From the NCBI GenBank assembly GCA_965208025.1, contig OZ242302.1, positions 1,364,001-1,428,000 of the forward strand: DNA of 64,000 bases, written 5' to 3'. The position numbers and the translations under genes were made by a program. The notes below the pieces were generated by a model. That model made no database searches. It was not told where the DNA came from and saw nothing but the letters and a program-made list of their open reading frames with translations. This DNA is from Bin80 sp965208025 (GTDB lineage: Bacteria; Bacteroidota; Rhodothermia; Rhodothermales; Bin80). This document shows positions 57,241 through 64,000 of this stretch, piece after piece; position 1 is the stretch's first letter; every line of letters begins with the position of its first letter.

Positions 57241-57910
57241 TTAGCAAGAAATAGCAATGCATGGGAGTAATGCTTCAGCTTTCAGAATTGAGTTACTGGC
57301 CTAGATAACCATCAGATCAATCTTCAACCTGTCCCAACTCACAGTCGTTCATCCTGCATCCAACCTCCTATCTCTCAATAGGATGGAGAGATTAGACGGA
57401 AGAACTGATTGAGAGGTTTGAATAAAGAGGGATTCTGGAAAAGACCACTATGGGATGTATTATGCCCATCCAATTTTTTAGATACCTCACCGATACCGAT
57501 GATGCTCAATCGGAAGTCCCAATTCTCCAGTAAAAAAGGCTACGTCGATTGAATAACTGATGGCAGGAACTAACTTGGATGATCAACTCTGATCTAATGG
57601 AGAATATGTTTCTCAGGTATCGCCGAAACCATTGTATAGATTTCTGTTGATGAGCATTTGTTTTTTGGCTAAAATGCTACAACTAAGTGAGATCATTCCA
57701 AAGATGGCAACATTACAGGTTAAGGAGTTAAAAGGAATGATTAACTTTTAATAGATTGGACGAATTAGCAGCCATGATACTTTATATTCTCACACTAGGT
57801 CATATAGAGTGAGTAGTTGTAATTTAAGGATCCCGTGTATCTCTCAACATAAATGATTGATTCTGAAATAACTGACCTCCATCAATCATCCCTATATCAA
57901 CACTGATGTC
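57241..57910. other. Intergenic region with a relic and the his-operon promoter
   Basis: 670 bp between the IS4 fragment and hisB. Apart from the AAA-ATPase scrap at 57388-57475 I see no gene. The last ~200 bp (AT-rich) should carry the promoter of the hisB-proC-hisH-hisA-hisF operon. Confidence 0.4.
57388..57475 (+). pseudogene. 3'-end scrap of an AAA ATPase paralogue
   Basis: GGGATTCTGGAAAAGACCAC and surrounding bases match 27588-27655, the end of the AAA ATPase gene, with roughly 85% identity by eye. In frame it reads RFE, a stop, then RGILEKTTMGCIMPIQ, against KFEEKGILEKTTMGYVVPIP in the intact gene. It is the only trace here of a second copy. Confidence 0.75.
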
Positions 57911-58516
57911 ATGAATCAGAACACTCATACGATTCGGAGTAGCTCTGTTACCAGAAAAACTATGGAGACTGATGTCTCCGTCATGCTTACACTTGATGGT
58001 AGTGGCAACTACACGAATCAGACAGGTATTGGCTTTCTGGACCATATGTTGGATCTCTTTGCGAAACACGGACACTTTGATTTGGAAGTCCAATGTCGCG
58101 GGGATCTGAATGTTGACGAACATCATACCGTGGAAGATATTGGGATCTGCCTTGGTCAAGCACTACAACAGGCATTGGGAGACAAATCTCATATCACTCG
58201 GTATGGCCATGCGTATGTGCCAATGGATGAAGCATTAGCGCGAACGGTGATTGATTTGTCTGGACGATTTACCTTTCATTTCGAGGGAGATTTTGATCGT
58301 CCATCGGTGGGAGATTTGCCAACTGAATTGGTTCAGCATTTCTGGTATAGTTTTGCTGAGCATGCGCATTGTACCCTGCATATCGCTGTGCTATATGGTG
58401 TTAATACTCATCATAAGATTGAAGCAATCTTTAAATCTGCTGCCAAGGCATTACGAATCGCATCCCAACGTAGTGAATTCAATGCCCCAATGCCCTCTAC
58501 TAAAGGAACCCTTTAA
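57911..58516 (+). CDS. hisB: Imidazoleglycerol-phosphate dehydratase
   Basis: 201 aa, a stand-alone IGPD without the phosphatase domain found in enterobacterial HisB. Metal-binding motifs are FLDHMLDLFAKHG, DEHHTVEDIGI and the late FAEHAHCTLHI / NTHHKIEAIFK. It removes water from imidazole glycerol phosphate in histidine synthesis. First gene of the operon; proC starts 3 nt after its stop. Confidence 0.95.
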   Translation: MNQNTHTIRSSSVTRKTMETDVSVMLTLDGSGNYTNQTGIGFLDHMLDLFAKHGHFDLEVQCRGDLNVDEHHTVEDIGICLGQALQQALGDKSHITRYGHAYVPMDEALARTVIDLSGRFTFHFEGDFDRPSVGDLPTELVQHFWYSFAEHAHCTLHIAVLYGVNTHHKIEAIFKSAAKALRIASQRSEFNAPMPSTKGTL

Positions 58517-58519
58517 TCT

Positions 58520-59347
58520 ATGTCACTCTCAAATCAGACGATCGCTGTAATTGGTGCGGGTAATATCGGACGCGCTCTGGTTGGAGGATTACTTAGCGGT
58601 AGTAATCTGAATCCATCCAATATTCGTGTTACCCGACGAAATCCTCATGCCCTGAATTCCCTGCGGAAAGCATTTCCAGGAGTTTCCGCGGGGGTGGACA
58701 ACAAAGCAGCCGTAAAAGATGCTACGATCATCGTGCTGGCTATCAAACCCAGCAACTGGCTAGACGTAACCAGAGAAATTAGTCCTCATGTGAGTTCTGA
58801 TGCATTGATTGTGTCCGTGCTTGCTGGACTGACCACATCCCGTATCGGGCAAGAGTTCTCCAACAACCAGCCAATCGTCCGTACTATGCCCAATACCCCA
58901 ATGATGGTTGACAAGGGAGCCACGGCTATCTGCGCACGGAGCACAGCATCCACGGAACACATCGCTCTGGTTCGGGAAATGTTTGAGGCAGTGGGACATG
59001 TAGAAGAAGTCAAAGAGTACCTGATGGATGCGGTGACAGGGCTCAGTGGTAGTGGACCGGCCTATGTTTATATGTTAATTGAGGCGTTAACGGATGCAGG
59101 TGTAAAACAGGGGCTCCCCCGCTCCATCGCATTTAGGTTAACCAAACAAACGGTCCTCGGAGCAGCAGCACTTGCTGATCGTACCGATAAACACCCAGCG
59201 ATTCTGCGAGACGAAGTTACAACACCCGGTGGAACATCAATTGCTGCTATTGCCGAACTGGAGCAGCATGGCCTGCGCACCATGTTCATCCATGCAGTCG
59301 CTACTGCAACCCAACGCTCCAAAGAACTCAGTGGAACCGATGATTGA
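58520..59347 (+). CDS. proC: Pyrroline-5-carboxylate reductase
   Basis: 275 aa. The NAD(P)H motif is VIGAGNIGRAL at the N-terminus; the C-terminal signature is LSGSGPAYVYMLIEALTDAG with a later RDEVTTPGGTSIAAIAELE. This is the last step of proline synthesis from glutamate. It lies between hisB and hisH (3 nt to the latter), an unusual place for a proline gene. Confidence 0.95.
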   Translation: MSLSNQTIAVIGAGNIGRALVGGLLSGSNLNPSNIRVTRRNPHALNSLRKAFPGVSAGVDNKAAVKDATIIVLAIKPSNWLDVTREISPHVSSDALIVSVLAGLTTSRIGQEFSNNQPIVRTMPNTPMMVDKGATAICARSTASTEHIALVREMFEAVGHVEEVKEYLMDAVTGLSGSGPAYVYMLIEALTDAGVKQGLPRSIAFRLTKQTVLGAAALADRTDKHPAILRDEVTTPGGTSIAAIAELEQHGLRTMFIHAVATATQRSKELSGTDD

Positions 59348-59350
59348 AGC

Positions 59351-59962
59351 ATGACTGCAATAATTGACTACGGAATTGGGAATCTCCGTTCTATTGAACG
59401 TGCATTACAGCAAGTAACCTCCCAAGTTGTACGTACTGATGACTCCGAATTGATCCGACAGGCCGATCGTCTTGTCCTTCCGGGCGTTGGAGCCTTTGGA
59501 GCGTGTATTCACGAAGTGAGAAAGCGCAAATTGGAACAACCTATTCTGGATGCTATTGCCCGCAAAGTCCCACTCCTCGGCGTTTGCGTGGGTATGCAAA
59601 TTCTCTTTGAAACTGGATCCGAAAATGGAACCCATACAGGCCTGGGACTTCTGAAAGGGAATGTGAAAGAGTTGGATCTGGCAAATGCTTCCCTCAAAAT
59701 CCCCCATATGGGGTGGAATACCGTATCCCCTGTCAAATCTAGTCCCCTACTGAAGGCTTTACCCAAGAATGCCTACTGTTACTTTGCCCATTCATTTTAT
59801 GCCACCGAGATCGATCCCGAAGATGTGATTGCCTATACGGAGTATGGCGAATCCATGCCGATCGCCTTTGGCCGTGAGAATGTTTATGGAGTCCAATTTC
59901 ACCCAGAAAAAAGCCATGATGTTGGACTTCATATTCTATCAAATTTCGCCTCACTTGCATGA
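59351..59962 (+). CDS. hisH: Imidazole glycerol phosphate synthase, glutaminase subunit
   Basis: 203 aa, class I glutamine amidotransferase. IIDYGIGNLRS is followed by the nucleophile Cys in LLGVCVGMQILFE and the catalytic His and Glu in QFHPEKS. It supplies ammonia to HisF. It overlaps hisA by 4 nt (ATGA). Confidence 0.96.
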   Translation: MTAIIDYGIGNLRSIERALQQVTSQVVRTDDSELIRQADRLVLPGVGAFGACIHEVRKRKLEQPILDAIARKVPLLGVCVGMQILFETGSENGTHTGLGLLKGNVKELDLANASLKIPHMGWNTVSPVKSSPLLKALPKNAYCYFAHSFYATEIDPEDVIAYTEYGESMPIAFGRENVYGVQFHPEKSHDVGLHILSNFASLA

Positions 59963-60705
59963 TCATTCCAGTTCCAGCGATTGACCTACTGGATGGATGC
60001 TGCGTGCGGCTTATGCAAGGATCCTATGACCAAGTGACGACCTATCACGATGACCCCCTAATTGTTGCCCAGAAGTGGAAATCCTTAGGAGCACCCCTGC
60101 TTCATGTTGTAGATCTGGATGCCGCGCGTTCAGGCGGGGATGCTAATAATACGGATGTAATTTCTATGATTGCGGAACACATAGAGATTCCTGTCCAGAC
60201 GGGTGGAGGGATTCGTTGCCGTTCAGATATGGAGCGCATCCTTGAAAAAGGGATTTATCGAGGGATCATTGGTACCGCCGCAGTTCAGGATCCTGAATTG
60301 GTTCATACACTGATCACGAAATACGGACCCGACCGTATTGCGGTTGGAATTGATGCCCGAGATGGTGAAGTTCGCGTGAGTGGCTGGATGGACGGAACAG
60401 GATTATCTGCGATTGAATTTGCACTTGATATGGAAAAGCGAGGCGTCCGTCGAATCATTTACACAGATATAGGCAGGGATGGCACCATGAAAGGGCCAAA
60501 TCTTGATGCGTATAAGACATTAGGAAAATACCTCAATTCTGCGCGATTGATGGCGAGTGGTGGCGTCGCTGGGCCTGATGACCTGAACAATCTGAATGAA
60601 CTCCAAGCTTTCGGAGTTGATTCGGTGATCATTGGACGAGCGCTCTATGAAGCAAAATTCTCTGATCATGAACTCTGGCCACCAGCAATGACGGAATGTC
60701 CTTAG
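59959..60705 (+). CDS. hisA: ProFAR isomerase
   Basis: 248 aa (beta/alpha)8 barrel. The N-terminal IPVPAIDLLDGCCVRL, VVDLDAARSG with the first catalytic Asp, QTGGGIR and the second half TDIGRDGTMKG are the HisA hallmarks. It performs the Amadori isomerisation of ProFAR. It overlaps hisF by 10 nt. Confidence 0.95.
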   Translation: MIIPVPAIDLLDGCCVRLMQGSYDQVTTYHDDPLIVAQKWKSLGAPLLHVVDLDAARSGGDANNTDVISMIAEHIEIPVQTGGGIRCRSDMERILEKGIYRGIIGTAAVQDPELVHTLITKYGPDRIAVGIDARDGEVRVSGWMDGTGLSAIEFALDMEKRGVRRIIYTDIGRDGTMKGPNLDAYKTLGKYLNSARLMASGGVAGPDDLNNLNELQAFGVDSVIIGRALYEAKFSDHELWPPAMTECP

Positions 60706-61460
60706 CGAAACGTATCATTCCATGCCTTGATGTGGATCAAGGACGTGTCGTCAAGGGGATTCAATTTGTGGATCTTGTTGACGCGGGAGATCCTTTGGAG
60801 CAAGCCCATGTGTACAATCAAGAGGGAGCTGATGAGCTTGTCTTTCTGGACATAACGGCAACTCATGAAAATCGTGGAATCATGCATGATGTTGTTCGCC
60901 AGACTGCCGAACAAATATTTATTCCACTTACCGTTGGCGGTGGAATTCGAACCTTGGAGGACATGCGACGGATGCTCCATGCCGGTGCAGATAAAGTTGC
61001 AATCAACTCCGCGGCAATTAGAGAACCCAAACTTATTACCGAATGTGCAGGGGCATTTGGCGCTCAGTGTGTCGTTGTAGCGATTGATATGAAACGCCAT
61101 CAGCAGGGAGGCTGGGAAGTATATACACACGGTGGGCGTCAAGCCACTGGAATAGATGGACTTGCTTGGGCTAAAAAGGCAGAAGAACTGGGCGCTGGAG
61201 AATTACTAGTTACCTCCATGGATCGGGATGGCACCCAGATCGGATATGATTTAGACCTCTTGCAGCGCCTTGATGATCTTGTACAGCTTCCCGTGATCGC
61301 CTCAGGGGGGGCAGGCACGCTTGACCACCTGCGGGATGCTCTTTTAATTGGACATGCGCATGCTGTTCTAGCCGCATCAATGTTTCATTTCAGGCAGGTG
61401 ACGATTGCTGAGGTTAAACAGTTCCTGCATGATGCAGGAATCACCGTACGGCTCAACTGA
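60696..61460 (+). CDS. hisF: Imidazole glycerol phosphate synthase, cyclase subunit
   Basis: 254 aa. AKRIIPCLDVDQGRVVKGIQ, LVFLDITATHENR, PLTVGGGIRT and LVTSMDRDGTQIGYD are all HisF-specific; the catalytic Asp residues sit in CLDV and SMDRDG. Partner of HisH. Last gene of the operon. Confidence 0.96.
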   Translation: MSLAKRIIPCLDVDQGRVVKGIQFVDLVDAGDPLEQAHVYNQEGADELVFLDITATHENRGIMHDVVRQTAEQIFIPLTVGGGIRTLEDMRRMLHAGADKVAINSAAIREPKLITECAGAFGAQCVVVAIDMKRHQQGGWEVYTHGGRQATGIDGLAWAKKAEELGAGELLVTSMDRDGTQIGYDLDLLQRLDDLVQLPVIASGGAGTLDHLRDALLIGHAHAVLAASMFHFRQVTIAEVKQFLHDAGITVRLN

Positions 61461-61969
61461 AGCAATCCGAATCAATCCCGATCAGTTGATAAAAATATAA
61501 TTTGAGTATTTTGAAACATAACTTTTCAAGATCATGTACTGGGAACTCAACATCCCAAAGTACAATTGTAATGATGCTTGATTAACCTGATTGATTTGGT
61601 TGAAATATTTGAAATTCAGTTACTTTGATCACCTGATCAGGGAAACTCAAATATATAAATTGCAGAATTTATAAATAGTAAAGGTGAACATTATCAGTGA
61701 GATAGGCACCCAGGTTAGTACAAGAATCATATCCCCCCTCCTTGATACCGCCATGGTGCATTTACATGGCCATGGAATTCTAATCATCCTCATCTGGTGG
61801 AGAGATTGCTTGAGCATGTACACATTTGACGAAGAGGACTGTGTCATCCTTTTGGATGAATTTTTGGGTACACAGTTGCTCATTCATCAAGTATACATAT
61901 ACGAGAAACGGAGCAGTTTTCCCTGTGCCCAATGATCACTGAATTCTATACCAATTAAATCATATGTGA
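61461..61969. other. Intergenic region after hisF
   Basis: About 510 bp, very AT-rich. ORFs on both strands at 61647-61935 overlap and show no family signal; I do not accept them. No clear terminator hairpin was found after hisF. Confidence 0.4.
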
Positions 61970-62254
61970 TTATAATTGATTTACAATCTGTTCAATCTTG
62001 TCTAATTCAGCGGTTTTGTGGAGGTACTCGGCATACGCATTCTGGGCTCCCCTAATTAGGGAATCATAATGCACGATGCGACTACCAGAAGAAATCCCTT
62101 GCATGAGTGATTTGAGCCGTTGTGTATCATTCAGTTCTTCCTTCAATGGACTTCCCAAAACGAATATGACTTCAATGTCCGTAGATCTTTCATTGTGGGT
62201 AACTAGAATTTTTTGCAGCTTATCAACTGAAGTTACCCCCTCTTTCTCCTGCAT
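61970..62254 (-). pseudogene. Possible C-terminal remnant of a DUF4263/Shedu-like protein
   Basis: 94 codons. The stretch IEVIFVLGSPLKEELND followed by GSRIVHYDSLIRGAQNAY resembles the end of the PDDEXK-type DUF4263 proteins (a glycine-containing strand, then TYDDLL-like). The upstream catalytic part is missing: 85 nt upstream on this strand comes the IS1634-type transposase end. It may be a 5'-deleted Shedu-like defence gene, or an unrelated small protein. Confidence 0.35.
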
Positions 62255-62339
62255 TTGAGCGCATCATTTTTCATTTTTTGGACTTATTGAAGACAATATT
62301 TCTCCCTCACAGACGTGATATTGAGGGCGACTTCCTGAT

Positions 62340-64000
62340 TTATCCCTTCACACTCCCAGGCTTCAGTTTGATCCCCGCCAATTCAAAGGCCCGTTTCTGT
62401 ATTGCGTTCACATCTGCAACGTAGGTCGCCACGGGTGCCTTATCGGCAACAATCTTGAGCTTACCCTTAATTCGACTGAGTCCACGGAGTTCGTTCAATA
62501 GACTCTCAAAGCTCATGGCCTGTTCTCCATTCTGATTCCGCTTGGACTGTGCCTTCTTGTTCGCCTGTTCCGAACGTTTCACGGACTCAGCTATGCTACT
62601 TCGTTGCACTGCTCTCCCCTCTGGATCATCTTCCCGAAACAGGATTGGGGCTAAGACCTTGCGCAGGTGATACTCCACATAGTAGGACAGCATACACAAA
62701 AACACATGACACGTTACGCGATCTTTCGTTCGGTGATGAATCGGTCGGACCTTCAACGAAACTTGTTTGAAGGAGCGGAACGCTTGCTCCACCATAGATA
62801 AACGCTTGTAGTCCGAGACCACTTCCTCCTCGGTCGGCTTCTCTTTCAGACTCGTCCGAATCGCATAGACGCCATCCAAGCGCTCTGCATTCTGAATCGC
62901 CTCCTGATCTCGGGCATACTGGAAGTGTCCTGCTTTGACCTCAATCGTGAAAAACGCTCCCGTCCTCTGCCTCTCGAACACCTTGCCTACCCGTATCCCA
63001 ATCTCGGACTCTCGCGTGAGCGGGTTCCCTTTCCGTTGGGTTGCCTTGATGATCTTCTCCAACCCTTCTTCTGTCTTGACCAGACGCTCCTCTCGCCGGA
63101 TCTGCTTCTTGTCTTTCTGGATCGGATTTTTGCATAGAATCAGACGATCCTTGGGGTAGTGCTCGGACTCGATCTGCATGATATTTTGCTGATCAAATAA
63201 ACTCATCTCCGTCTCCTTGGCTGCTTCCACCACCTTGCGGAGACTGTCCTTGCGCATGGCGGTAATCCAGTCCAGACCTGCGGGGAGCAGCTCTTCCCGA
63301 ATCCCCTTTTGCGTCAATACCCCGCGATCTCCCACCAGAACCACATGATCAAGTCCAAAGGTGTCCCGGAGCTTGGTGACCTGGGCAGCAAGCGTCTTTG
63401 AATCCGACGTATTCCCTTTGAATACATCCACTGCCACGGGACAACCCTCTGGATCCGTCAAGAGACCAATTACAATCTGCTTCTTTCCGCGCTTCTTGTC
63501 CCGGCTGTATCCAAACTCCGCCAATTCGTTCTTCTTCCCCTCTACATAACTGCTGGTTAGATCGTAGAGCACCATGGATCCTTCCCGGAGATGTTTCTTA
63601 GCCAACCGACATTCAATGGCAGTCTTCTGCTTGCTCAACCAGTCCATGGCCTCATACAGATCATCGGCATCCACTCGTTTGAGAGCCAGTTCTTCGTTGA
63701 GGGTGAAGGAGGCTGAGTTCACATCCAGCAAGGTACTGGTTGCCAGCTTACTGACGGGGTTCAGAACGCGGGAGGTAATCATGCCGAGAACGAGTCGACG
63801 GTGGCGGGAATTCTTTGCGTGAAGCAAGGCGGGGACGCTCAGCTTTCGGACCATGCCCAAAACTAGCGCGACATGACCGTGGGCTTTAGATTCCAGTCGT
63901 TCAAAGAGGTCATGGATGGACTTGAAGACGCTGGCGCCGCGGAGGAGTTCACGGATCTGCAAGATGAGGGTCATGGGGAGCTTGGTGATATTGAGAACGG
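62340..64000 (-). CDS. IS1634-family transposase, second type, runs off the window end
   Basis: At least 550 codons. MVLYDLTSSYVEGKKN holds the first Asp, VVLVGDRGVLTQKGI the second, and SMVEQAFRSFKQVSLKVRP the Glu helix. A long insertion (KDKKQIRREERLVKTEEGLE) lies between. An ATG exists at 63974, but the frame stays open to the window end with VLNITKLP, which is family-like, so the true start is probably outside. It differs clearly from the transposase at 28339-29847, so it belongs to another IS1634-type element. Intact as far as seen. Confidence 0.85.
   Translation of the reverse strand, partial: VLNITKLPMTLILQIRELLRGASVFKSIHDLFERLESKAHGHVALVLGMVRKLSVPALLHAKNSRHRRLVLGMITSRVLNPVSKLATSTLLDVNSASFTLNEELALKRVDADDLYEAMDWLSKQKTAIECRLAKKHLREGSMVLYDLTSSYVEGKKNELAEFGYSRDKKRGKKQIVIGLLTDPEGCPVAVDVFKGNTSDSKTLAAQVTKLRDTFGLDHVVLVGDRGVLTQKGIREELLPAGLDWITAMRKDSLRKVVEAAKETEMSLFDQQNIMQIESEHYPKDRLILCKNPIQKDKKQIRREERLVKTEEGLEKIIKATQRKGNPLTRESEIGIRVGKVFERQRTGAFFTIEVKAGHFQYARDQEAIQNAERLDGVYAIRTSLKEKPTEEEVVSDYKRLSMVEQAFRSFKQVSLKVRPIHHRTKDRVTCHVFLCMLSYYVEYHLRKVLAPILFREDDPEGRAVQRSSIAESVKRSEQANKKAQSKRNQNGEQAMSFESLLNELRGLSRIKGKLKIVADKAPVATYVADVNAIQKRAFELAGIKLKPGSVKG

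Noticed and set aside
61647..61935. Overlapping ORFs on both strands after hisF
   Set aside because: Neither has family features and each is a shadow of the other in AT-rich DNA.

Overview
The window reads as a chromosomal segment from a Gram-negative member of the Bacteroidota/Rhodothermota group, most likely Rhodothermales- or Balneolales-like. This is an inference from gene content, since no rRNA gene is present. The supporting signs are a huge secreted protein with a type IX secretion C-terminal signal (NYPNPFNPSTQI), a DUF2795 protein, a CarboxypepD_reg/TonB-type receptor, a FadL/OMPP1-type protein, a DUF5683-type protein, a BamA/TamA-type barrel and a class I FbaB aldolase. Also present is a fused 2-oxoglutarate dehydrogenase E1 with an E2-type acyltransferase domain, about 1223 aa, the architecture best known from actinobacterial Kgd/OdhA.

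Layout. 0.1-5.2 kb: DUF2795, outer-membrane barrel, 23S rRNA m5U methyltransferase and an extended SDR, tightly packed on +. 5.2-7.4 kb: a GHKL-ATPase gene on - split by a one-base shift in a T7 run. 8.2-12.1 kb: kgd-type dehydrogenase and rpsU. 12.2-15.5 kb: a FadL-like porin and a lipoprotein with about ten 60/63-bp repeats, both on -. 15.9-20.9 kb: aldo/keto reductase, TonB-type receptor, DUF5683-like protein. 21.0-26.1 kb: tRNA-Val, infC, rpmI, rplT, then pheS-pheT, with a possible attenuator before pheS and a non-AUG start for infC. 26.4-31.1 kb: a P-loop AAA ATPase flanked by a 123-bp direct repeat that carries its promoter and start codon; the second copy is cut by an IS1634-type element, followed by an IS21 istB fragment. 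31.2-36.5 kb: the T9SS giant. 36.9-41.8 kb: DASS transporter, 2-keto-3-deoxygluconate kinase, tRNA-Arg, FAD oxidoreductase, fbaB.

41.9-57.3 kb is an accessory island made largely of insertion sequences. It holds two inverted copies of a ~1.98-kb DDE element, an IS5-superfamily element and two 157-bp MITEs derived from it, an IS1634 end fragment, a mosaic of decayed IS256 copies and an IS4 fragment. Embedded in it are probable defence genes: a PHP-SMC-like ATPase (TrlF type) coupled to a Schlafen/AlbA_2 gene that is broken by the IS5-type element, and a Panacea (SocA/DUF4065) antitoxin overlapping a small membrane-protein gene that is a good toxin candidate. Several small pseudogenes lie beside them.

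57.9-61.5 kb: a compact biosynthetic operon hisB-proC-hisH-hisA-hisF. 61.5-64 kb: a small ORF resembling the end of a DUF4263/Shedu-like protein, and a second, different IS1634-type transposase that runs off the window end.

The best candidates for something new are the PHP-ATPase/AlbA_2 pair, the Panacea/membrane-protein pair, the duplicated promoter cassette around the AAA ATPase (with a paralogue scrap 30 kb away) and the competing hairpins upstream of pheS. Several frameshifts sit in homopolymers (T7 at 6978-6984, C9 near 56490), so assembly error must be excluded before reading them as biology.
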